Positions 41,304-49,519 of a DNA stretch of 64,000 bases are shown here, piece after piece. This stretch comes from JAUVRX01 sp049664225. GTDB taxonomy: Bacteria; Acidobacteriota; Thermoanaerobaculia; Multivoradales; JAHEKO01. The stretch spans positions 1 through 64,000 of the forward strand of contig JBATEX010000145.1 in assembly GCA_049664225.1 (NCBI GenBank), written 5' to 3'. A program made the position numbers and the translations under genes. Numbering within the stretch: the stretch's first letter is position 1; the number at the start of each line of letters is the position of its first letter. The notes under the pieces were generated by a model that had not been told where the DNA came from, ran no database searches, and saw nothing but the letters and a program-made list of their open reading frames with translations.

Positions 41304-43041
41304 CGAACTGGCGCAGCTTGGCCGCTCGCTGATCCCGATTCAGCTTGGATAGTGCCTGAGCCTCGATCTGGCGCACGCGCTCCCGAGTGATGTCGAATCG
41401 GCGCCCAGCTTCCGCCAGGGTATAGGTATCGCTGCCACCAACCCCGAATCGCATTCGGAGCACTGTCTCCTCCCGTGGGCTGAGCATCCTCAGAGCATCG
41501 GCGGTCTGCTCTCGCAGTCGCGTCGTGATGGCGCTCTCCAAAGGCGACGTGGTGGAACGATCCTCCAGGAAGTCCCCGAACTCTGAGTCCTCATCGTCGC
41601 CTACCGGTGCCTCGAGAGAGATCGGTTGTCGGGCCACCTTGCGGAGCAGTCTCAACTTGGCGATCGGCAAGCTCATCTGCTCTGCAAGCTCCTCCACCGA
41701 TGGCGCCCGACCCAACTCCTGCACCAGATAGCGCTCGGCATATCTCAGCTGATGAAGAGTCTCGATCATATGAACCGGAATCCTCACGGTTCGGGACTGG
41801 TCTGCCAGAGCTCGTGTAATGGCTTGACGGATCCACCAATGGGCGTAAGTGGAGAACTTGTAGCCCCTTCGATACTCGAACTTCGCCACGGCTCTCAACA
41901 GACCGAGGTTGCCTTCCTGAATCAGGTCAAGAAGGCTCAGCCCGCGCCGGGCGTACCGTTTCGCAACCGAAACGACGAGTCTGAGATTGGCCACGATCAG
42001 TGCCTCTCTCGACCTTTCCGCAATCTCGGTTCCCTCACGCATCGAATTACCGATTCTCTTGATCTCGTCCGCGTTCGAGCCAAATCGTCGATCCAGTTCC
42101 TGCCGCCACAGACGATACCGGCGAATGCGACGGCGATGAAGAGCCTGAAGATCCTTGCTCGTCTCGTGTCGGCGAGCCTTGGTCGCCCGGAGGATTCCCC
42201 GGTCGCAGCGGCAGTATTCCCGACGGATGGCACCAAGCAGGTCGTGCAGACCGCTTGCTGTCTTGACAGGAAGGTCGATTCGGTGAATCTCGACCGCCGA
42301 TCTCGCCACCTCTCTATCGATCTCTCGCTCCAGCTGCTGAAATCGGGCAGAGTCTCTTTCTATTCCCGCCTGATGAAGACGGAGTCGGTCGATCGACTCC
42401 TCGATTTCGGCGAGGCGACGAAAGTGGGGCATCAATCGCCGGACTCCCGGCAGGGCCGGCGCCTTCACAGAGACTTCCAGGGGATCTTCCAGGACCCAGT
42501 TCGTCCCGCGCTCCTCAGGAGCCGCCAGGTAGTATGTCGTCAGCAAGCGCTCGAGCAGGAACAGATTCGAAGCCAGGGCACGAAAGAGGATGCGCTCCCC
42601 GTCTTCGATACACCGCGAGATCGAAACCTCTCCTTCTCGATCCAGGAGGGGGACCGAGGCCATCTCTCGTAGATACATTCGGATAGGATCCGAAGGCGCG
42701 TCGCCTTCGCCCGCCTCATCCGACGACGGTACCTCATGAACCGAAGAGCCTTGCAGCCGATCGCCGGCTTTTTCGGTAGGACCGAGAGGCAACCAGCCAT
42801 GACCTCGAGTCTCATGGAGGCTCTGATCCCCGTCCGTGCCGCACAGGTCTTGCGCGGCTCGATCACGCTCACCTGGATCTCTGACTTTCGGCTCCAACGG
42901 AAGCTCACCTCCCCGGGAGCGCGCTGACCCGTTGCCCGACAGATTCCAGTGGACCTCGACCGAGGGCGATTCGATTCTCCCGCAGCGCGGATCGAAGTCG
43001 GTACCGTGGGTTCCACCTCCCCCGCCACGAGTTCGGCCCAC
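41254..43041 (-). CDS. RpoD-family sigma-70 factor
   Basis: 595 aa. Region 1.2 (DPIRMYLREMASVPLLDREG), a large non-conserved region, region 2 with VVSVAKRYARRGLSLLDLIQ and WWIRQAITRALADQSRTVRI (regions 2.1-2.4), region 3 (APSVEELAEQMSLP) and region 4.2 (TLAEAGRRFDITRERVRQIE) are all near the primary sigma consensus. Region 1.1 is not recognisable; the first ~100 residues are Gly/Arg-rich with uncertain reading. GTG 43041 is a tentative start and TTG 42793 is possible. It could be the housekeeping sigma or a group 2 relative. The tail overlaps elp3 by 50 bp. Confidence 0.85.
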   Translation of the reverse strand: MGRTRGGGGGTHGTDFDPRCGRIESPSVEVHWNLSGNGSARSRGGELPLEPKVRDPGERDRAAQDLCGTDGDQSLHETRGHGWLPLGPTEKAGDRLQGSSVHEVPSSDEAGEGDAPSDPIRMYLREMASVPLLDREGEVSISRCIEDGERILFRALASNLFLLERLLTTYYLAAPEERGTNWVLEDPLEVSVKAPALPGVRRLMPHFRRLAEIEESIDRLRLHQAGIERDSARFQQLEREIDREVARSAVEIHRIDLPVKTASGLHDLLGAIRREYCRCDRGILRATKARRHETSKDLQALHRRRIRRYRLWRQELDRRFGSNADEIKRIGNSMREGTEIAERSREALIVANLRLVVSVAKRYARRGLSLLDLIQEGNLGLLRAVAKFEYRRGYKFSTYAHWWIRQAITRALADQSRTVRIPVHMIETLHQLRYAERYLVQELGRAPSVEELAEQMSLPIAKLRLLRKVARQPISLEAPVGDDEDSEFGDFLEDRSTTSPLESAITTRLREQTADALRMLSPREETVLRMRFGVGGSDTYTLAEAGRRFDITRERVRQIEAQALSKLNRDQRAAKLRQFVTGSDSVRGVDREARH

Positions 43042-43176
43042 TGGAGTCCCTATCTACTAATGACGCTTTGCCCGGCCGGAATATTCCTCGCGGATCGGGT
43101 CGAAGACCCTTGGCAAGCATTTTTCGAGGCCCTTTGCCACCATTCGAGAGCTGATCCACGCAGAGATTGCGCCAGG

Positions 43177-44553
43177 CTACTTGTGGCGCTTGCCATGTTT
43201 GATGACGATATCCACGCCCTGGAGCAGGTTGATATATCGCAGGACATCTCCCCTGACGGCAATGATGTCTGCGTACTTTCCAGGGGTGATGGTGCCGACA
43301 TCCGACTCCACTCCCATGAGCACTGCCGGCCAGTAGGTTGCGGATCGGATCGCTTCCATCGGCTCGACTCCCATTTCCCGAACCCAGATGTCGAGCTCGT
43401 TCCAGGTCGATTGGCTATGGAACTTCATCGGGATGCCACTGTCCGTGCCGATCAAGAGCTTCGCACCCGAGTCCTTGAGCTGCTGAAACTTGGCTCCGAG
43501 GGTCGGCCTGCGATCGGGGGTTATCTGGAAGTAGCCGAGCCGGTCTGGATGCTCGATGGAGGCCCGAATGTCGTCGACAATCTCCCGAGGCAGACCTACC
43601 AACCAGGAAGGATCATCCAGCATCTCCCGGTAGTCCCGAACGTACTCGTAGTTGAACAGACCTTCTACCGTCGGCGCCCAGAAGAGAGGGCCGAGATTCA
43701 TCTGCGCAGTGCGCTCCTGAATCATCTGCAGGACGTCTTCCGGATACCCCGGCGCTGTCGCCAGCCCAGTGTGCTCGAAACAGTCCACCCCCGCCTTCAG
43801 GCCCCGTCGGATCTCCTCAGGCCGATGCGCGTGAGCGGCCACAGTCAAGCCATGTCGATGGGCTTCGTCGACCACGGCATCCACCTCGTCCTGACTCATC
43901 TGGTCCTGATCGATGAGCTTGATGAGATCGACCCCCGCCTCTGCCAAGCGATTGACCTTGGCTCTGGCATCTTCAGGACCCTCGACGCCCCAACGGAAGA
44001 GCTCCGTTCCAGGATAGGGCGTCTTTTGGATGAATGGCCCCGAGACATACATTGTAGGACCCGGAATCTCACCGCTGTTAATGGCATCTCGAACTGCGAG
44101 GCTGTCTTCGAGCGGACCGCCCAGGTCCCGCGCACTGGTCACCCCGGCAAGCAGAAGCTGCTTTGCCGAGGAAGGCATGATCACCTGCCTGAACTGCGGA
44201 GGATAGGTCTTGTCCCAGTGGTCGTAGTCGGCGTGTCCATTGATCATCAAGTGGACATGGGTGTCCCAAAGTCCGGGTAGAACGCTCATCCCCTCGGTCG
44301 AGATGACCTCGGCCCCTTCCGGCACGGCCAGAGAGCCTATCTCTCCGACGGCCTTGATTCGATCATCTTCGATCAGAATCACGCTGTTCCGAGTCGTGGT
44401 GCTACCGTTTCCGTCGATCAGCGTGCCGCCCACCAGAGCCTTGATCTCAGCGCCCAGCAGCGGCTGCAAACTCGAGAGCGCGAAGCAACCAGCGACAAGG
44501 GCCAATCCGATCGGCAAAAACCTGGGTAACTCCAGAACTCTCTCGCGTCTCAT
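43177..44553 (-). CDS. Exported amidohydrolase (imidazolonepropionase-like)
   Basis: 458 aa with a signal peptide (IGLALVAGCFALSSLQPLLG). Metal motif HxH as DTHVHLMINGH, LIKLIDQ, VAAHAH, FEHTG and the IGTDSGIP Asp are visible; a beta-sandwich composite (residues ~38-90) frames the barrel. ATG 44553 has GGGAGGAAA upstream; an in-frame start far upstream would disrupt the signal. Such secreted amidohydrolases hydrolyse dipeptide-like or cyclic amide substrates; the exact one is unknown. It is divergent from the RsbW-like gene. Confidence 0.88.
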   Translation of the reverse strand: MRRERVLELPRFLPIGLALVAGCFALSSLQPLLGAEIKALVGGTLIDGNGSTTTRNSVILIEDDRIKAVGEIGSLAVPEGAEVISTEGMSVLPGLWDTHVHLMINGHADYDHWDKTYPPQFRQVIMPSSAKQLLLAGVTSARDLGGPLEDSLAVRDAINSGEIPGPTMYVSGPFIQKTPYPGTELFRWGVEGPEDARAKVNRLAEAGVDLIKLIDQDQMSQDEVDAVVDEAHRHGLTVAAHAHRPEEIRRGLKAGVDCFEHTGLATAPGYPEDVLQMIQERTAQMNLGPLFWAPTVEGLFNYEYVRDYREMLDDPSWLVGLPREIVDDIRASIEHPDRLGYFQITPDRRPTLGAKFQQLKDSGAKLLIGTDSGIPMKFHSQSTWNELDIWVREMGVEPMEAIRSATYWPAVLMGVESDVGTITPGKYADIIAVRGDVLRYINLLQGVDIVIKHGKRHK

Positions 44554-44767
44554 GTTTCCTCCCGATGATTCACAGACCCGCCGCCGATCTCGGCTCGCCT
44601 CGAGGAACCTCATTCTGGCGATCAGCAGACATGATAGGCGCCCGGCAGAGCCCCGACTGTAGCCGAAATCGGTCCCTTCGAACAGCCGTCCGGACTCCTC
44701 CACCCATCTTCGTGCCATAATGGAAAATCCCCGTGCTGCAGGGCGAAGAGCCGGTGTGGAGGCTGCC

Positions 44768-45214
44768 ATGCCAAGCGATCCGATTTCGAGCTTCGAGTTC
44801 GACTCCAAGAAACTCATCCTGCGTCTCAACATGACGATTCAGGGCTCCGTCGAAGAGGTGACGCCGGCCGTCGATCGAATCATGGCGGTGGTCCAGGACA
44901 TGCACTGTTCCAAGGGCAAGGCAAATGAGATCGAGCTGGCTCTGCAGGAGGCCCTGGCAAACGCCGTCGTGCACGGGTGTGAGGAAGATCCATCGCGCAA
45001 CGTCCAGGTCTGCGTCGCTTGTGACGAAGAGAGGGGAATGCTGATCATCATTCGCGATCCGGGTCCGGGCTTCGACCCCGAGGGCATTCCCAGCCCAGTG
45101 TCCGGCGAGAATCTCTACGCCGAAGGCGGACGGGGGATCTACCTCATCAATCAACTCATGGACGAGGTGCGTTTCGAGAAAGGTGGCACCGAGATCTGGA
45201 TGCGGAAACAGTAA
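44768..45214 (+). CDS. RsbW-like anti-sigma-factor serine kinase / HATPase
   Basis: 148 aa, a single GHKL ATPase domain. N box ELALQEALANAVVHG, G1 box DPGPGFDPE and G2 box GGRGIYLI are intact. This is the RsbW/SpoIIAB-type design that phosphorylates an anti-anti-sigma factor or holds a sigma factor. No STAS or PP2C partner is adjacent. ATG 44768 has GGAGG upstream. The ABM-repeat gene follows 12 bp downstream. Confidence 0.85.
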   Translation: MPSDPISSFEFDSKKLILRLNMTIQGSVEEVTPAVDRIMAVVQDMHCSKGKANEIELALQEALANAVVHGCEEDPSRNVQVCVACDEERGMLIIIRDPGPGFDPEGIPSPVSGENLYAEGGRGIYLINQLMDEVRFEKGGTEIWMRKQ

Positions 45215-45226
45215 AGAGACCTCCCC

Positions 45227-45964
45227 GTGTACCTGCGCTTCCTCAAGCTCGACATCAAGGGCGGCGATCTGCGCGCAGTCCAGGAGTTCTACCAACAGAA
45301 GGTCCTGACGCTGCTCCAGCAGCACAGTGCCTGCCGGTTCGCCAGCCTGCTCCAAGCCACCTCCAAAGCCGAAGAGTGCATTTCCATGACGTTCTGGGAT
45401 AGCCCCGAGGCGGCGGACCGATACGAGCACAGCGTTGACTACCTAAATCTCCTCGAGCAGGGTACCAAGCTCGTCTCGGGTACCGCGGAGTGGAACGTCC
45501 GGCTGTCCGAAGGACCAGCCCTGGAGCCGCATAGGTCGCCGGAGCCGACGATCGGCGACGCCTTTACCGTCGAGGCCGGAGATGAAGAGCTGCCCGACTC
45601 CAACCTGCCAGCGCGGCTCTATTTGAAGATCGTCTCGGTGAGGGTCAAACCCGGGAAATGGGACGATCTCATCGACATCTATGACACTGCTGTCCTACCG
45701 ACTCTCCATTCCACGCCAGGGTGCCGCGCCGCCTTTCTGGTAGAAGCTTTACACGACCCCGACCAGGCACTCTCGGTGTCGATCTGGAACCGTGAAGAAG
45801 ATGCCATCCGCTACGAGCTGAGCGGTGCCTTCGACGACCTGACAAGGAGATTGCGAGACACTCTGGACGGGTCCACAAAATGGAAGGTGAGTGCAGGTCC
45901 TGTTGGCTCTGCGACCGGCCCCCCGGTCAAAGGCTATAAGCAAATCGTCGGTGAGAAGCTCTGA
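45227..45964 (+). CDS. Tandem antibiotic-biosynthesis-monooxygenase-like (ABM) domain protein
   Basis: 245 aa with two alpha/beta dimeric ABM-like units (residues ~1-90: FLKLDIKGGDLRAVQEFYQQ...CISMTFWDSPEAADRYE; ~125-225: YLKIVSVRVKPGKWDDLIDI...LSVSIWNREEDAIRYEL), each ending in a W-x-x-x-x-A-x-x-Y pattern. They may act as one pseudo-dimer. Function is unknown; the fold also includes haem degradation and small signalling enzymes. GTG start 12 bp after the RsbW-like gene suggests co-transcription. Confidence 0.75.
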   Translation: MYLRFLKLDIKGGDLRAVQEFYQQKVLTLLQQHSACRFASLLQATSKAEECISMTFWDSPEAADRYEHSVDYLNLLEQGTKLVSGTAEWNVRLSEGPALEPHRSPEPTIGDAFTVEAGDEELPDSNLPARLYLKIVSVRVKPGKWDDLIDIYDTAVLPTLHSTPGCRAAFLVEALHDPDQALSVSIWNREEDAIRYELSGAFDDLTRRLRDTLDGSTKWKVSAGPVGSATGPPVKGYKQIVGEKL

Positions 45965-46035
45965 GCCGCCGGCCGACTTCACTAGACTCGCCCGGCGAGC
46001 CGGCGGGGCACTAGCTGAACGAAGGAGAGGCTATC

Positions 46036-46926
46036 GTGGACAAGGCTGTCAAAATCGTCGGCGTGCCGCTGGATCTCGGACAGTCACGACGTGGCGTGGA
46101 CATGGGCCCGAGCGCGCTGCGATATGCAGGCTTGGACGACTATTTGCGACAGATCGGCTGCAGGGTCCGAGACTGTGGAAACGTAAAAATTTCCGTCCGT
46201 GACGAACTTCCGGCGGAGGGCGGCATGGCTTTCCTACCGGCGGTGGTGGAAGCATGCACGGCCGTCTACGAAGCTGGGTTGGAAGCCATCGCTGACGGCG
46301 AGATCCCCGTCTTTCTCGGTGGCGACCACTCGATCGCGCTCGGCACGGTGGCAGCCGCCACCGAGAGAGGTCCGGCAGGTCTCCTTTGGATCGACGCTCA
46401 TGGGGACTTCAACACTCCCAGTACCTCGCCCACCGGAAACCTCCACGGCATGCCACTTGCTGCACTCACCGGGCAGGGGAGCTCCCAGCTGGTAGACATC
46501 GGCAGGCCGGGCCCCAAGGTCTCCGCCGAGAATGTGGTACTCGTAGGGCTCCGCAGCCTCGATTTCGCCGAGAGATCACTGCTCCGTGCCAGCGGCATTA
46601 CGGTCTTCACCATGCGCGAGATCGACGAACAGGGAATCGGGCAGGTCGCCAACCAGGCCATTCGGAGCCTGGCCCACCTGGCGAGAATCCACGTCAGTCT
46701 GGATATGGACAGCCTCGACCCCACTGAGGCGCCCGGCGTTGGAACCCCGGTCCCTGGAGGTCTGACCTACCGCGAAGCCCATGTCCTCTTGGAGCTCGTG
46801 GCAGCGAGCGCGAACGTCGGCTCCGTCGATGTCGTCGAGATCAACCCGATTCTCGACCACCAGAACCGCACAGCGAAGATCGGCGTCGAGCTCGTGGCCT
46901 CCTTGCTGGGTCAGACGATCTACTAG
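46036..46926 (+). CDS. rocF: Arginase
   Basis: 296 aa, the standard length for bacterial arginases. The manganese ligands are present in GGDHS, DAHGDFN and the SLDMDSLDP strand; TPVPGGLTYRE and EINPILD complete the family pattern. It hydrolyses arginine to ornithine and urea. GTG start with GAAGGAGAGG upstream. No urease or arginine-catabolic genes are adjacent. Agmatinase-like members also have these motifs, but VPLDLGQSRRGVDMGPSALR at the N-terminus fits arginase. Confidence 0.93.
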   Translation: MDKAVKIVGVPLDLGQSRRGVDMGPSALRYAGLDDYLRQIGCRVRDCGNVKISVRDELPAEGGMAFLPAVVEACTAVYEAGLEAIADGEIPVFLGGDHSIALGTVAAATERGPAGLLWIDAHGDFNTPSTSPTGNLHGMPLAALTGQGSSQLVDIGRPGPKVSAENVVLVGLRSLDFAERSLLRASGITVFTMREIDEQGIGQVANQAIRSLAHLARIHVSLDMDSLDPTEAPGVGTPVPGGLTYREAHVLLELVAASANVGSVDVVEINPILDHQNRTAKIGVELVASLLGQTIY

Positions 46927-47102
46927 GCCCGCCTCGTCGGGCTCGGCAAGATCAGGCCCGTCCTTCTCCCTCGAAGTCAGGCTGTCGAGCAATCCATAGT
47001 AGTGTGGGCGCTGGCATGGTAGACAAGCCACTAGAGCTTTGCGTGCCCTGCTTCCGTCCTAGCTCCGAGTCGGGGCAGAGGGTAACGCAACCTGTGAAGA
47101 TC

Positions 47103-49490
47103 ATGAGCGAAGGCTCCTCCAGCTCGAAAGCCAAGGGTGGCGCCTTGCCACTTGGCTCCTCGGCACCCCCGAGGACCCCTGATTCCGACTGGGCCCATCG
47201 AGAAAAGCGGGCGCTGGCCGAGAACGCTCCAGACTACCTCCTGATGCTGGACCTGGAGGGCGTGGTCCTGGTCGCCAACCGCCCCCTGCCGGATCTTGAT
47301 CTGGCGGCAATGATCGGTCACAAGCTCTCCTCGCTTCTGCCGATTCGCTTTCGTCGGGACCTGACCGAGTGCCTGCAGAGAGTCATGGACCGCAAGATCC
47401 AGGATCGGTGCGAGGTGGAGTACCGAGCGCACAGCGGTCAGGCCTGGACCCTCGAGATCCGAGTGGCCCCCGTTCTCACCGGGCAGAGCCTGAGCTCACT
47501 CGCTGTCAGCTGCAGCAACGTCACCGAACAGCGCCACACCATCCGCGCCCTCAAACGAAGCGAAGCCCGATATCGGAGCCTCGTCCAGACCCAGACCGAG
47601 TTCATCGTCAGGTGGCTGCCGGACGGTACTCACACATTCGTCAACGACGCCTACTGTCGGTTCTTCGATCAGCCTCGGGCCTCGATCCTCGGGACGAGCC
47701 TCTTTCAGCGGGTCCACGAGCAGGACCGGGACCGCGTTAGAGCCAAGATTACCTCTCTCTCGACTGGCACGCCGACCGCCACGGACGAGCACCGCGTCCT
47801 GACTCCCGATGGGCTCGCTTGCTGGCAGGAATGGATCGATCACGGGTTTTTCGACGAAGACGGAGTGCTCCTCGAGATCCAGTCTGTGGGCCGGGACATA
47901 TCGGGGCGGCACCGCGCCGAAGAGCAGTTGCGCCAGAGCGAAGAGCGGTTTCTCCTCCTCACTGGGGCCATTGCCGACGTCATCTGGACGATGGACCTCG
48001 ATCAACAGCTCACCTACGCAAGCCCGTCTGTCTGGCGGTTGCTCGGCTACCGACCCGACGAGCTGCCCGGCGTCGATCTTGGTCAGCTGCTCGCCGCCGA
48101 CTCCTTTCCCTTGGCCCGAGACACCCTCCTGGAAGAGCTGAGATTCGAGAATGAGGTCGAGACCGGTCTTTCCCGCACTCGAACCCTCGACCTCGAGCTG
48201 GTGCACAAGAACGGAACTCCCATCTGGTGCGAGGTCAAGATGACCCTCCTCCGGGACGAGAAGCGTCGACCCACGGGGATTCTGGGAGTCGCCCGCGACA
48301 TTTCCTCCTGGAAGGACGCTCAAGAGGCGCTGGTGGAGAGTGAAGAGCGCCTGCGGAGAGCCCAGCGTCTGGAGGCCGTTGGACAACTGGCCGGTGGCAT
48401 CGCTCACGACTTCAACAACCTCCTGACCGTCATCATCGGCAACGTCGAGCTCATGGCCAGGCAGCTGTCGCCGAGGGACGACCTTCGCGGACAGATCGAT
48501 GAAGTCAGCAAGGCGGCTCGCCGGGCCGCCTCCCTCACCCGCCAGCTACTCGCTTTCAGCCGAAAGCAGATGATGGTGCCCGAGGTCCTGACCTTCAATA
48601 CGATCGTCTGCGACATGAGCAATATGCTGCGCAGACTGGTCGGTGAGAACATCGAGCTGGAGACCGAGCTCGATCCGAAGCTGGATTGGGTCAAGGCTGA
48701 CCCCAGTCAGTTGGAGCTCGTGCTGGTCAATCTGGCGGTCAACGCCCGCGATGCCATGCCCGACGGTGGCCGCCTTACCATCGAGACCGCCAACGTGCGG
48801 TTGGATCCGAGCTTCAGCGACGGCAACTACGAAGTGATCGAGGGACCCTACTCGATGTTGGCGGTGACCGACACCGGCCGAGGCATACCGACTCACGATC
48901 AGTCGAGGATCTTCGAGCCCTTCTTCACCACGAAGGAGGTGGGCAAAGGAACCGGTCTCGGCCTTTCCACTGTCTACGGCATCGTCAAACAAAGTGGCGG
49001 CTATATCTGGGTCGACAGCGAGCCCAGCAAGGGAACGCGGTTCAGGATCTATCTACCGCGCATCGACAAGGCCGATACCCACGAGCGACCAGCGGCCGAG
49101 CTGGAAGGGCAATCACCAGGCACGGAGAACATCCTGTTGGTCGAGGATGAGGACGGAGTCAGGGCTCTAGCCTGCAAGATCCTCGAGAACAGCGGATATC
49201 ACGTGATTGCAGCCGAAAATGGAGCTCAGGCCCTCCGGATCCTCGATGGAATGCAGGAATCTCTGCACATGCTGCTCACCGACGTCGTCATGCCCGGGTT
49301 GAGTGGCGCCAAGTTGGCCGAGGCGGCTCTGGCCGTTCGACCTGACCTCAAGGTTCTCTTTGTATCCGGGCACAGCGACGACGTGCTCTCCCATCACGGT
49401 GAGCTCGATCCCGAAACCAATTTCCTCGAGAAGCCCTTCACACCCGACGCGCTCGCCAACAAGGTGCGCCAAGTCCTCGACGACACCTGA
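47103..49490 (+). CDS. Hybrid PAS sensor histidine kinase with C-terminal receiver
   Basis: 795 aa, soluble. Three PAS domains (approximately 45-150, 165-285, 300-425; third: DVIWTMDLDQQLTYASPSVW) precede a HisKA domain with the NtrB-like phospho-acceptor motif GGIAHDFNNLLT, a HATPase domain (N box NLAVNARDAMP, DTGRGIP, GTGLGLSTVYGI) and a receiver domain whose Asp is in LTDVVMPGL, with Lys in LEKPFTP. No output domain: signals leave by phosphotransfer. Start ATG 47103 is tentative; ATG 47016 or GTG alternatives add a Cys-rich leader. Confidence 0.92.
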   Translation: MSEGSSSSKAKGGALPLGSSAPPRTPDSDWAHREKRALAENAPDYLLMLDLEGVVLVANRPLPDLDLAAMIGHKLSSLLPIRFRRDLTECLQRVMDRKIQDRCEVEYRAHSGQAWTLEIRVAPVLTGQSLSSLAVSCSNVTEQRHTIRALKRSEARYRSLVQTQTEFIVRWLPDGTHTFVNDAYCRFFDQPRASILGTSLFQRVHEQDRDRVRAKITSLSTGTPTATDEHRVLTPDGLACWQEWIDHGFFDEDGVLLEIQSVGRDISGRHRAEEQLRQSEERFLLLTGAIADVIWTMDLDQQLTYASPSVWRLLGYRPDELPGVDLGQLLAADSFPLARDTLLEELRFENEVETGLSRTRTLDLELVHKNGTPIWCEVKMTLLRDEKRRPTGILGVARDISSWKDAQEALVESEERLRRAQRLEAVGQLAGGIAHDFNNLLTVIIGNVELMARQLSPRDDLRGQIDEVSKAARRAASLTRQLLAFSRKQMMVPEVLTFNTIVCDMSNMLRRLVGENIELETELDPKLDWVKADPSQLELVLVNLAVNARDAMPDGGRLTIETANVRLDPSFSDGNYEVIEGPYSMLAVTDTGRGIPTHDQSRIFEPFFTTKEVGKGTGLGLSTVYGIVKQSGGYIWVDSEPSKGTRFRIYLPRIDKADTHERPAAELEGQSPGTENILLVEDEDGVRALACKILENSGYHVIAAENGAQALRILDGMQESLHMLLTDVVMPGLSGAKLAEAALAVRPDLKVLFVSGHSDDVLSHHGELDPETNFLEKPFTPDALANKVRQVLDDT

Positions 49491-49519
49491 TCGGTGACCG
49501 GCGGAAGCTGGCCATTAAA

